DNA of 64,000 nt from JBLMYQ01 sp050260055 (GTDB taxonomy: Bacteria; Bacillota; Clostridia; Acetivibrionales; UBA4821), in NCBI GenBank assembly GCA_050260055.1, contig JBLNBO010000033.1:62001-126000 (forward strand), read 5' to 3'. The position numbers and the translations under genes were made by a program. Position 1 is the first letter of the stretch. Every line of letters starts with the position of its first letter. The notes below the pieces were generated by a model. It was given only the letters and a program-made list of their open reading frames with translations. It made no database searches and was not told where the DNA came from. Of this stretch, positions 1-8,191 are shown piece after piece.

Positions 1-1146
1 AAGAGTCTTAAAAATTATTTGTTCCGGATATTCTATTAGTTCAACAATATCAACCTTCCCAAAATTATCAATTATATACTTTTTTGCTTCTTCCTTACTT
101 CTAACCTTAATTCTAATAAAATATCTCGCTTCTGTTTCTTCAGGATTAACAAAACTGCTTTCCGAATTGACGTTCCATACTTGTACATCATCCCATTCAG
201 AGTATTTGACAACATCGATTATATCATTGACTACTGCGCTCGCAGTAGGAAGCTTACCTGCACCTCTGCCATAAAACATTACTTCTCCAATTGAGTCTCC
301 GCTAACTAGAATAGCATTAAATACATCTTCTACATTTGCAAGAGCATTTGACTTTTCTACTACACAAGGACAAACCTTTGCAAGTATCTTGCCATTTTCC
401 TTTTTACTAAATCCAATCAACTTTATTTTTGAATTAAAATGTTCTACAATTCTTAAATCTTCAACCGTAACCTTTGTTATTCCTTCTGTAGGAATCTTTC
501 TATAATCAACATATTCTCCAAACACTATTGAAGATAGTATGGCAATTTTACGGCATGAATCTTTACCTTCTATATCATCAGTTGGATTTGCCTCCGCATA
601 ACCTTTTAACTGTGCATCCTTAAGAGCAGTATCAAAATCCTTTCCTTCATTAACCATCGAGGAAAGAATATAATTAGTGGTTCCATTCAAAATACCTGCT
701 ACAGATATAATCTCATTAGCCGATAAGCATTCATAAAGAGGCTTGATTATAGGTATTCCTCCTCCAACACTTGCTTCAAATTTATAATGAATGCCCTTAT
801 CTTTTGCAATTTGCATCAGCTCCGGTCCATGTGTAGCAACGAGCTCTTTATTTGAAGTCACAACACTTTTTCCTTGCATAAGAGCTCTCTTTGTAAACTC
901 ATAAGCAATACCAACTCCTCCGATTGTTTCAACAACAATACTCACTTCCGGATCATTGAATACATCATCTGAATTCTTTGTTATTAAATCCTTATCTGGG
1001 GAATCAGGAAAATCTCTTATATCAAGAATATGTTTAACTTGAATTGTGTCTCCTGCTTTCTTTGCAATTCCTTCTTTATTCTTTTTAAGAACCTCAACTA
1101 CACCCGAACCAACAACACCATATCCCAATACTGCAACATTTATCAT
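1..1146 (-). CDS. hom: Homoserine dehydrogenase, C-terminus cut off by window edge
   Basis: This enzyme reduces aspartate semialdehyde to homoserine with NAD(P)H, on the cytosolic route to threonine and methionine. The reading frame runs from an ATG at 1146 without a stop to position 1, giving 382 residues of a protein that is usually 410-430 long. Residues 8-15 form the dinucleotide-binding GYGVVGSG motif, a GILNGTTNYIL stretch typical of the family lies in the middle, and the last roughly 35 visible residues begin an ACT domain, the usual site of threonine feedback control. The start is preceded by an AAAGGGGAG ribosome binding site. It lies downstream of cheW but behind a strong terminator, so it probably has its own promoter. 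Other threonine genes may follow beyond the edge; that is inference. Confidence 0.95.
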   Translation of the reverse strand, partial: MINVAVLGYGVVGSGVVEVLKKNKEGIAKKAGDTIQVKHILDIRDFPDSPDKDLITKNSDDVFNDPEVSIVVETIGGVGIAYEFTKRALMQGKSVVTSNKELVATHGPELMQIAKDKGIHYKFEASVGGGIPIIKPLYECLSANEIISVAGILNGTTNYILSSMVNEGKDFDTALKDAQLKGYAEANPTDDIEGKDSCRKIAILSSIVFGEYVDYRKIPTEGITKVTVEDLRIVEHFNSKIKLIGFSKKENGKILAKVCPCVVEKSNALANVEDVFNAILVSGDSIGEVMFYGRGAGKLPTASAVVNDIIDVVKYSEWDDVQVWNVNSESSFVNPEETEARYFIRIKVRSKEEAKKYIIDNFGKVDIVELIEYPEQIIFKTL

Positions 1147-1229
1147 GCCAGACTCCCCTTTCACACATACGTGAAAATTAGCATCCTTTGCCTTTTTATT
1201 TGAATAAAAGTATATAATAATAATGTTAA

Positions 1230-1287
1230 ATAGACAATAAAAAAATACCACGGTTCATATGAACCGTGGTATTTTTTTATTGTCTAT
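1230..1287. terminator. 58-bp perfect palindrome, terminator of cheW
   Basis: The two 29-nt arms are exact reverse complements, meeting at 1258/1259 in the centre CATATG. The stem carries a run of seven A on one side and seven T on the other, so it can act as an intrinsic terminator on either strand. It includes the TAG stop of cheW (1284-1286) and ends about 80 bp before the hom start. The function as terminator is inferred from position and shape. Confidence 0.85.
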
Positions 1288-1712
1288 GCTGCACTATTTA
1301 TTACTCTATCAATATCAAGGACTATAAGCATTTTCTCATCTTTTTTGATAACGCCTTTTATATATTCAGGGCTTGCCTTTGTTATTATCTCTGGTGTTTC
1401 TCCAATATCTTGATCATCAACTCTAACGATTTCGGATACTCCGTCAACAATAATTCCTGCAAGCATAGAATTCATATTAACTAAAATAATTTTGGTACCC
1501 TCATCAAATTCTTTTTTTGGTATTTTAAACTTACTCCTTATATTAATAACAGCATGAACTTTACCTCTCATATTTATCATGCCTTCTATAAACTCAGGAA
1601 CATTTGGGACATGTGCAATTTCAATAGGTTTAATAATTTCTTTTACCTTTTCGATATCAAGTGCAAAGCTTTCATCCTCAATTCCAAAAACAACATATTG
1701 TTTTGTAGCCAT
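1284..1712 (-). CDS. cheW: CheW-domain chemotaxis adaptor (orphan)
   Basis: The 142-residue protein is a single CheW domain, the SH3-like fold that links chemoreceptors to the histidine kinase CheA at the membrane. It opens with the family pattern of a short beta strand (YVVFGIEDESFALDI) and has the usual NMRG-K-V-INIR segment near residues 48-60. Length is typical for CheW. The ATG at 1712 follows an AAAAGGGGG ribosome binding site. No cheA, receptor or flagellar gene is adjacent; only a single-domain response regulator lies upstream on the same strand, 150 bp away. It may serve a remote chemotaxis cluster or a CheV-like coupling role; the family call is certain, the pathway is not. Confidence 0.9.
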   Translation of the reverse strand: MATKQYVVFGIEDESFALDIEKVKEIIKPIEIAHVPNVPEFIEGMINMRGKVHAVINIRSKFKIPKKEFDEGTKIILVNMNSMLAGIIVDGVSEIVRVDDQDIGETPEIITKASPEYIKGVIKKDEKMLIVLDIDRVINSAA

Positions 1713-1865
1713 AGTCAGGCCCCCTTTTCAAGGATAATTTTCCTGTTGACATTCATCATTTCATTTGTTATTATGAAATTTTATATTATTGTCTTCATAT
1801 TTATTATATCACAGGTTTTTTGTCCATGAAAGGTTTTTTTTGGAAGATATAATATTTAATTATAA

Positions 1866-2252
1866 TTAATCGATTAACTCAAGCCTTTTAATGGTTTCAA
1901 TAAGGGTGTCTCTGAAAATCGGTTTTACCAAATAAGCCTCCGCTTTCTCACTAAATGATTTCTTTATATTATCTGAATCACCTAATGCAGTTATCATTAT
2001 TACTTTAACCTTTTTATCATTATTCTGGATTTCAAGTTCCCTTAATTGCTTTAGTACATCATGCCCATTTATTTCGGGAAGCATTATATCTAAACATATC
2101 AAATCGTATAAGCCTTTTTCTGCAAATGATTTTTCTATCATTCCTATAGCTTCAGTGCCATTAACTGCCACATCGCAGGTTCCGTATGAAGATAGAATTG
2201 TTTCAAGCAGCTTTGCACTAACAAAATCATCTTCTACAATTAATATTTTCAT
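1866..2252 (-). CDS. Single-domain (CheY-like) response regulator
   Basis: The 128-residue protein is only a receiver domain, without any DNA-binding output. The acidic pair D8-D9, the phosphoacceptor D55 in LICLDIMLP, T88 and K110 are all in the expected places, so it should accept phosphate from a histidine kinase. I start it at the ATG at 2252, seven bases behind AAGGAG; a TTG one codon upstream is also in frame. It sits upstream of the orphan cheW on the same strand, which fits a CheY-type or stress-phosphorelay role, but no kinase is nearby, so the partner is unknown. Confidence 0.9.
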   Translation of the reverse strand: MKILIVEDDFVSAKLLETILSSYGTCDVAVNGTEAIGMIEKSFAEKGLYDLICLDIMLPEINGHDVLKQLRELEIQNNDKKVKVIMITALGDSDNIKKSFSEKAEAYLVKPIFRDTLIETIKRLELID

Positions 2253-2511
2253 CAATATTCTCCTTAAAGTAATAATGTTTAACTACAGCAAAATGTATAT
2301 CCATTATCTAAATCATTTTTTTCTTTTAGTTACTTCTCTAATTATATTCCTCGTTTTAAATCTGTTCAAGATAAAAAATAACTCTGCATTTGATATTTTT
2401 CGACATTTGCATGAGTATTCCTTTTTTTGATATTAAATTATAATTAATTTAAGCAATTTTTATAAAGTTATAACTTATTTAAAGTATATTTTGTAAATAG
2501 AACCGTTTTTC

Positions 2512-2541
2512 TTTACTTTATATTTTAATTTTTGCTATAAT
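2512..2541 (+). promoter_or_regulatory. Possible sigma-A promoter of XRE gene
   Basis: TTTACT at 2512-2517 and a perfect TATAAT at 2536-2541 are separated by 18 bp. The -35 box matches the consensus in only four of six positions. It would give a leader of about 100 nt before the XRE start that contains the palindrome at 2607-2622. Confidence 0.4.
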
Positions 2542-2606
2542 TATAGAGGTCCTACTTTTTTATTTAAGTTTGCCGAGATTTCAATAACACTTTATTTTTC
2601 TAATCC

Positions 2607-2622
2607 TTTTACAATTGTAAAA
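2607..2622. promoter_or_regulatory. 16-bp perfect palindrome, candidate autoregulatory operator
   Basis: TTTTACAATTGTAAAA is an exact palindrome 24 bp before the XRE-family start codon. HTH repressors of this family bind such dyads as dimers, so self-regulation is a reasonable inference. It has no T-tract and only two unpaired bases, which argues against a terminator. Confidence 0.5.
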
Positions 2623-2646
2623 ATATTTACCTGGGGGAATTCAATA

Positions 2647-3024
2647 ATGATTGGTTTTAGATTAAGAAATCTTAGGGAAGAAATTAATTTAACCCAAAAA
2701 GAATTATCTCATCTGCTTAAACTTACACCCGGTGCAATTGGCCTTTACGAGCAAGGTCGAAGAACGCCTGATTGTACAACATTATGTAAATTAGCTGACT
2801 TTTATAATGTTTCAGTAGACTATATCCTATGTAGAACCCATAATAGAAATCCCGAACGTAAAGCAAGCTTTTTCCCTGCCGAAATTGAACTTCTTGAAAA
2901 GTTGCGTCAAACAAGTAATATTTTTAGCCAAGAACAAAAAATCGCAATCGCAGAAATTATGGAAGAAACCATAAAATTATTTGCAGCTAAAAAGGATTCT
3001 GAAAAACCGATTAAATCGGAATAA
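2647..3024 (+). CDS. XRE-family HTH transcriptional regulator
   Basis: The 125-residue protein carries a Cro/cI-type helix-turn-helix at about residues 5-60: LRNLREEINLTQKELSHLL, then GAIGLYEQGRRTPDC and LADFYNVSVDYIL, all diagnostic of the HTH_3 family. The C-terminal half is helical and charged and probably dimerises. It starts at an ATG behind CTGGGGGAA. A perfect 16-bp palindrome lies just upstream and suggests autoregulation. It is convergent with prfB, with 13 bp between them. Its targets are unknown. Confidence 0.9.
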   Translation: MIGFRLRNLREEINLTQKELSHLLKLTPGAIGLYEQGRRTPDCTTLCKLADFYNVSVDYILCRTHNRNPERKASFFPAEIELLEKLRQTSNIFSQEQKIAIAEIMEETIKLFAAKKDSEKPIKSE

Positions 3025-3037
3025 ATATTGCATCATG

Positions 3038-4148
3038 TTATTTCTTTGCAGAGTTCTGCTTTAGAAACGCATTTATAAATTCATCTATTTCTCCGTCCAT
3101 TACAGCATTTACATTCCCGACCTCTGTATTGGTCCTATGGTCCTTGACCATGCTGTATGGATGAAACACATATGACCTAATTTGACTTCCCCAGGCTATA
3201 TCACGCTGTTCGCCTTTTATATCTTCTATTCTATCTTTATTTTCTCTTTCTTTAATTTCTAACAGTTTTGCTTTCAGCATCTTCATTGCTGTATCTTTGT
3301 TTTGGTACTGTGACCTTTCATTTTGGCACGAAACAACTATTCCAGTCGGGATGTGAGTTATTCTTATTGCTGAATCGGTTTTGTTAATATGCTGACCTCC
3401 TGCTCCACTGGCCCTAAAAGTATCAATTCTCAAATCTTCTTGATTAATTTCAACTACTATATCATCAGTTAGTTCAGGAATTACTTCCGCAGATGCAAAA
3501 GAGGTATGTCTCCTCCCTGATGCGTCAAATGGAGATATCCTAACTAACCTATGCACTCCTTTTTCACTCTTTAAATAGCCATATGCATATAACCCGCTAA
3601 TCCTTACCGAAACGCTTTTTATACCAGCTTCTTCACCTTCAAGGAAATCTAGTTCTTCCACTGTATAACCTTTCTTTTCAGCCCATCTGGTGAACATTCT
3701 ATAAAGCATTTGCACCCAATCCTGTGCCTCGGTTCCACCCGCACCGGAATGCAGTGTAATAATTGCATTATTTTTATCATACGGCCCGCTTAGAAGATTT
3801 TGAACCTTATGTCCTTCAATTTTTTCTCTAAGAGTCTTCATGCCTTCCCGAACTTCAGACATTACCGAATCATCCTCTTCTTCCAGACCAAGCTCGATTA
3901 ATGTATAAATATCATCAAAATAAGACTGCAAGTCAGAAAATTTCTTTAACTCATCCTTTAAATTTTTAGTTCTTTGTAAAACCTTCTGAGAATTCTCTAA
4001 ATCATTCCAAAAATCAGACTGAGCAGATTTCTCTTCAAGTTCATTTATTTCCTTCTCGATATCAGCAATGTCAAAGTGAATCCCTCATTCCGTTGAGTTC
4101 TTCTCTCATTTGATCTGCCTCGAGTTTAAATTGTTCAAGTTCTATCAA
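3038..4148 (-). CDS. prfB: Peptide chain release factor 2, with programmed +1 frameshift
   Basis: RF2 reads UGA and UAA stops and triggers peptide release on the ribosome. The gene is split between two frames. A TTG start at 4148, behind GGGTGAT, opens a 25-codon frame ending in CTT TGA (TGA at 4073-4071). Skipping the T at 4073 continues in the +1 frame as GAC and gives a 369-residue protein. The slip site CTT TGA C and the upstream SD-like AGGGA are the classical autoregulatory frameshift signal by which low RF2 raises its own synthesis. The protein has the stop-codon recognition motif SPF, which marks RF2 rather than RF1, and the catalytic GGQ in RASGAGGQHINKTDSA. It follows secA on the same strand, as in many Firmicutes. 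Confidence 0.97.
4067..4086 (-). promoter_or_regulatory. prfB: prfB programmed frameshift site
   Basis: On the minus strand the order is AGGGA, four bases, CTT, TGA, C. This matches the known RF2 autoregulation signal: an internal Shine-Dalgarno-like sequence, a slippery CUU and an in-frame UGA followed by C. The upstream frame encodes the N-terminal 25 residues and the downstream +1 frame encodes the rest. Confidence 0.93.
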
Positions 4149-4291
4149 CTATATCACCCATTCTTTATTTATTAGGTATTTCCATTAGTTAGTGTAAAGT
4201 GTAAATTTTAAAGTAAAGGTTTAAATTACGCCATTGGGAATAATTTTAAATATTCATTTGTTTAAAACACTCTACCAATATTATCAAAAAT

Positions 4292-4411
4292 CGTCAGAAG
4301 CAAGTAGTATAAGGCGTGCGAGACGAAAAGAGCGGAGCGTACATAAAAGTACGTGAGCACTTTGAGTTCGATGCACAACGCAGTAATGCGAAGTTTATCA
4401 CTCTTTTTGCC
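4292..4411. repeat. GC-richer imperfect inverted repeat behind secA
   Basis: This 120-bp block is visibly richer in G and C than its surroundings and starts directly at the secA stop. It contains two compact hairpins (GCGTAC-ATAAAA-GTACGT around 4336-4352 and CGCA-GTAA-TGCG around 4379-4390). Its two halves also align as an imperfect long stem centred on the first hairpin. It is non-coding and has the look of a dispersed intergenic palindromic repeat or a transcript-end structure. Only this copy is in the window. Confidence 0.5.
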
Positions 4412-7129
4412 CTATTGGCCGCAGCACTTTTTATATTTCTTCCCACTCCCGCAAGGACAAGTATCATTTCTGCCTACTTTTTCTTTTTTCTTTACAACGG
4501 TTGCTCCTACCCCTGGCATACTCATTTCTACAGGTTTTGCAACTTGCTCCCTCTGTACTTCTTTATCCAACTTAACATGCATAAGCATGGTTATAGTATC
4601 TTCCTGAATTCCTTTGACCATTTCTTCAAACATGTCAAAGCCTTCAAACCTATACTCAACAACAGGGTCCCTTTGTCCATAAGCACGCAGATATATCCCC
4701 TGTCTTAATTGATCCATGTCATCTATATGATCAATCCACTTTTGATCAACACATCTAAGCATAATAACGCGCTCAATTTCACGCATTCTTTCCGAACCAA
4801 TTTCTTCTTCTTTCTTTCTATACGCTTCTTCAAAAACTTCTGAAAGCATTTCTCTCAAATCTGCTTTTCTATAATTTCCTACCTTTTGCATTGATAAATC
4901 TAAAATGATATTGCCAAATATGCTGCCTATTTTTTCTTTCAGCCCCTGCAAGTCCCAAGTATCCGGGATCTCTGATTCTCCAGTATATCTTGCAACTAAG
5001 TCGTCAAGTATAGCTTCTCTCATTTTAGTAATAGGCTCTATCAAATCAACGCCATCAAGCACAGACCTTCTTTGTTTGTATATTACCTCTCTTTGCTTAT
5101 TCATAACATCATCAAACTGAAGCACTTGTTTTCTTATTCCGAAGTTTCTGCCTTCAACTCTTCTTTGTGCAGTCTCAATTGCGTTGGTCAGAATCTTGTT
5201 TTCTATTGGCATATCTTCGTCCATGCCTAATTTTTCAACAATACCTATTACTCTTTCCGAACCGAAAAGCCTCATTAAATCATCTTCAAGAGAAATATAA
5301 AATCTGGATTCACCTGGGTCACCCTGTCTTCCAGCACGGCCTCTCAGCTGATTGTCAATACGTCTGCTTTCATGTCTTTCTGTGCCTAGTATTTTGAGAC
5401 CTCCTGCATCAAGTACTTTCTTGCGTTCCTTTTCAGTCTGCTTTTTATATTTTTCATAATACTCTCTATAAGTTTTTCTGCTTTCCAATATTCTTTCATC
5501 ATCAGTATCATTGAATCCTGTTGATTCTATAATCAACCAATCCTCAGTACCATTCTTCCTCATTTCCTGTTTGGCCAGGTATTCAGCATTCCCACCAAGA
5601 ACAATATCAGTACCACGGCCGGCCATATTGGTTGCAATTGTTACAGCCCCATACTTTCCAGCTTGGGCAATAATTTCTGCCTCTTTCTCATGAAATTTTG
5701 CATTTAAAACCTCATGCTTTATTCCTCTTTTCTTAAGCATATCGCTCAAAAGTTCTGACTTTTCAATTGAAATTGTTCCAACTAAAACTGGCTGACCAAT
5801 CTTGTTTGCCTCAAGTATCTCATTTACTACCGCTTTGAATTTACCCCTTTCGTTCTTATATACAATATCCGGTTGGTCTTTTCTTACCATTGGCATGTTT
5901 GTGGGTATTTCTATAACATCAAGCTTATAAATAGTTCTAAATTCATCTTCCTCAGTCTTAGCGGTACCGGTCATACCTGCAAGCTTGTTATACATTCTGA
6001 AATAATTCTGAAAGGTTATGGTTGCGAGCGTCTTGCTCTCTCTTTCAACCTTTACATTTTCTTTAGCTTCTATTGCTTGATGCAAACCATCGCTGTATCT
6101 TCTACCAAACATAAGCCTTCCGGTAAACTCGTCGACAATAATTACTTCATCATCTTTTACAACATAATCCTTATCTCTTTTCATTATTCCATGAGCTTTA
6201 AGGGCCTGATTTATATGATGGAGAATAGTCATATTCTCAATATCTGATAAGCTTTCAACTCCAAAAAACTCTTCTGCTCTTTTTACTCCTCTTTGAGTTA
6301 AGGCTGCAGAATGAGCTTTCTCATCAACAATATAATCATATTCATTATCTTCTTCTATGCTTTTATCGTCAGATTCTACTATAACCTTTGCTTTAAGCCT
6401 TTTTGTGAATACGTCGGCTTTTTTATACATATCTGTAGATTTCTCAGCTACACCTGAAATTATAAGAGGAGTTCTAGCCTCATCAACTAAAATACTGTCA
6501 ACCTCATCCACAATAGCATAGTTAAGTTCTCTTTGAACCATTTCTTCTTTGAATATTGCCATATTATCTCTGAGATAGTCAAACCCGAACTCATTATTGG
6601 TTCCGTAAGTTATATCACAGCCATATGCAGCTCTTCTTTCATCATTGTCTAATCCATGAACAATTAACCCTACACTCAAGCCTAGGAAGTTGTAGATTTT
6701 TCCCATCCATTCGCTATCTCTTTTTGCAAGGTAATCATTAACAGTTATAACATGGACACCTTTGCCTGAAAGGGCATTGAGATAAACCGGCAAAGTAGCT
6801 ACAAGAGTTTTTCCTTCACCAGTTTTCATTTCCGAAATTCTTCCTTGATGAAGGACAATTCCTCCAAGGAGCTGAACCTTGAAGTGCCGCATACCAAGAA
6901 CTCTTCTAGATGCTTCTCTCACAACCGCAAATGCTTCAATCAATAAATCATCTAAAGATGAGCCATTGGTAATACGTTCTTTGAACTCAGATGTTTTTGC
7001 CTTAAGCTCCTCGTCTGTAAGCTGCTGCATCTGCGGCTCAATGTCTTCAATATCCTCAACCATCCATCTGACTTTCTTAATTTCTCTATCACTATATGAA
7101 CCTATTAACTTCTCGATAAATTTTCTCAT
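4412..7129 (-). CDS. secA: Preprotein translocase ATPase SecA
   Basis: SecA drives unfolded secretory proteins through the SecYEG channel at the cytoplasmic membrane. The 905-residue length is normal. Walker A (MKTGEGKT, residues 101-108), the DEAD-type DEVDSIL box, the IRA and helical scaffold regions, and the C-terminal zinc-binding tail CPCGSGKKYKKCC are all present, so it is the full-length housekeeping SecA rather than SecA2. The ATG at 7129 follows AAAAGGGGG. prfB follows downstream on the same strand after 263 bp, the common Firmicutes order. A GC-richer inverted repeat lies immediately behind the stop. Confidence 0.98.
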   Translation of the reverse strand: MRKFIEKLIGSYSDREIKKVRWMVEDIEDIEPQMQQLTDEELKAKTSEFKERITNGSSLDDLLIEAFAVVREASRRVLGMRHFKVQLLGGIVLHQGRISEMKTGEGKTLVATLPVYLNALSGKGVHVITVNDYLAKRDSEWMGKIYNFLGLSVGLIVHGLDNDERRAAYGCDITYGTNNEFGFDYLRDNMAIFKEEMVQRELNYAIVDEVDSILVDEARTPLIISGVAEKSTDMYKKADVFTKRLKAKVIVESDDKSIEEDNEYDYIVDEKAHSAALTQRGVKRAEEFFGVESLSDIENMTILHHINQALKAHGIMKRDKDYVVKDDEVIIVDEFTGRLMFGRRYSDGLHQAIEAKENVKVERESKTLATITFQNYFRMYNKLAGMTGTAKTEEDEFRTIYKLDVIEIPTNMPMVRKDQPDIVYKNERGKFKAVVNEILEANKIGQPVLVGTISIEKSELLSDMLKKRGIKHEVLNAKFHEKEAEIIAQAGKYGAVTIATNMAGRGTDIVLGGNAEYLAKQEMRKNGTEDWLIIESTGFNDTDDERILESRKTYREYYEKYKKQTEKERKKVLDAGGLKILGTERHESRRIDNQLRGRAGRQGDPGESRFYISLEDDLMRLFGSERVIGIVEKLGMDEDMPIENKILTNAIETAQRRVEGRNFGIRKQVLQFDDVMNKQREVIYKQRRSVLDGVDLIEPITKMREAILDDLVARYTGESEIPDTWDLQGLKEKIGSIFGNIILDLSMQKVGNYRKADLREMLSEVFEEAYRKKEEEIGSERMREIERVIMLRCVDQKWIDHIDDMDQLRQGIYLRAYGQRDPVVEYRFEGFDMFEEMVKGIQEDTITMLMHVKLDKEVQREQVAKPVEMSMPGVGATVVKKKEKVGRNDTCPCGSGKKYKKCCGQ

Positions 7130-7272
7130 TAAAGTATTACCCCCTTTTAAATCCTAGTTATTTTATCATCAAAAGAATTAATATTCAAGGGCAACTTACT
7201 ATGCTTTAATACGGTAATAATACCGTTTTTAACAATAATTTAAAGATTGTTGCCAAGAGTTAATTTCTGCGA

Positions 7273-7302
7273 TTGACAAACAAGTTATAAAGTATATATA
7301 AT
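7273..7302 (+). promoter_or_regulatory. Sigma-A promoter of the 7376 gene
   Basis: A perfect TTGACA at 7273-7278 and a perfect TATAAT at 7297-7302 are separated by 18 bp. Transcription would begin near 7309 and leave a leader of about 67 nt. Confidence 0.75.
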
Positions 7303-7375
7303 TAAATAAAGGTCATTTTAAACTATTATTAATCCGCACCTGTCCAGATTTTGTATGGCAAAGGAGTGAGAATCA

Positions 7376-7771
7376 ATGAAAGACATTATAGTAGACGATT
7401 TCCAGAACACCGTACAAGAATTATTGGTAACAAACAAAAGCATCCTTGATTCCTTAACCAAGTTTCAGGAATCAAACTCTAGAATAAACCGTTCGATAAT
7501 AAAAGCAGTCACTCAATGCGGCTGTATACAAGTAAACGCAAGAAAGCAGGTTTTCCCTGAAGATGGTACCTTCGAAGAAGTTCGTGATTCAATGAACAAC
7601 CATTTAGAAGGCAAGCTCTGCGATAATTGCAGGGATGCAATTGAAAAGGAAATCGGACGTAATCTCTTTTATCTTGCTTCTATCTCAAACAACCTTGACT
7701 TGAATATGTATGATGTGATTATAAAAGAGTTGGAAAGAATCAAATTACTTGGAAAATATAATTTAAGGTAA
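7376..7771 (+). CDS. Conserved clostridial protein with CxC...CxxC cysteines
   Basis: The 131-residue protein is soluble, helical and has no signal peptide. It contains two cysteine pairs, CGC at about residues 46-48 and CDNC at about 82-85, which could bind a metal. From memory, similar short proteins of Clostridia are filed under the DUF1573 label, but I cannot confirm that here and assign no function. It is expressed from its own consensus sigma-A promoter, has a clear GGAG ribosome binding site (AAAGGAGTGAG) and ends in an intrinsic terminator, so it is a well-expressed single-gene unit between the divergent secA and the convergent gltX. Confidence 0.75.
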   Translation: MKDIIVDDFQNTVQELLVTNKSILDSLTKFQESNSRINRSIIKAVTQCGCIQVNARKQVFPEDGTFEEVRDSMNNHLEGKLCDNCRDAIEKEIGRNLFYLASISNNLDLNMYDVIIKELERIKLLGKYNLR

Positions 7772-7785
7772 AAGCAGCATAGATT

Positions 7786-7812
7786 AAGACCCAGTGGGTC
7801 TTTTCTTTTTTA
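7786..7812 (+). terminator. Intrinsic terminator of the 7376 gene
   Basis: AAGACCC-AGT-GGGTCTT is a perfect 7-bp stem followed by a T-rich tract of about ten bases, 14 bp behind the stop codon. Confidence 0.85.
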
Positions 7813-8191
7813 TTCTCGCCAATCCCCTTCTATTGTAGGCAATAGATGATTAGCACAATAAAAGCGAATTAAAAACTATAAATAAAAAAGCAGCAATGTT
7901 TAGAATAAACATTGCTAAAATTAATATATAGCATAGATAAGGAGAAGGTCTAGATAAACTTAATTAAGATTAACATTAATATTTAATAAACTATTGAGCC
8001 TTAACTTCATTGATTTCGTTTTATCTCGTTCAATATATGATTGAGCTTTTTTACTTATCTCACTTCTAAAATTTTTTAGTGGCGTTGTTTTTATTTTGGT
8101 GTTTTTCCATGTTTATTATATTTTTAAAATTCATTATCTACAACTAATTTACCATATTTTTACATAACCTTAATATCATAAAAGAATTTGA
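7813..8191. other. AT-rich gap between convergent 7376 gene and gltX
   Basis: This 379-bp gap contains one perfect 11-bp hairpin, AGCAATGTTTA-GAA-TAAACATTGCT at 7892-7916. On the minus strand it is followed by a run of seven T, so it can end transcription coming from gltX 276 bp away. Between hairpin and gltX lies a broken short minus-strand frame, described under rejected items. I see no supported gene. Confidence 0.55.
7885..7916 (-). terminator. Hairpin with T-tract downstream of gltX
   Basis: An 11-bp perfect stem with a 3-nt loop is followed on the minus strand by GCTTTTTTT. It is the first terminator shape met by transcripts leaving gltX, although it lies 276 bp beyond the stop. Confidence 0.65.

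Larger units (their letters stand above)
2253..2646. other. Intergenic region between divergent regulator genes
   Basis: This 394-bp, strongly AT-rich stretch lies between the divergent response regulator and XRE genes. I see a possible promoter and a palindromic operator for the XRE gene, listed separately, and no convincing gene. A 91-codon plus-strand frame overlapping the response regulator is antisense to it and has no ribosome binding site. Confidence 0.6.

Noticed and set aside
4316..4708. Plus-strand 130-codon frame across the end of secA
   Set aside because: It is antisense to the C-terminal secA zinc-finger coding region and to the inverted-repeat block, and has no ribosome binding site.
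7960..8110. Minus-strand frame MEKHQNKNNATKKF that continues plausibly in another frame
   Set aside because: It stops after 14 codons; the good-looking continuation (ISKKAQSYIERDKTKSMK) is in a different frame after an A6T4 run, and no Shine-Dalgarno precedes the ATG. It might be a decayed gene or chance.
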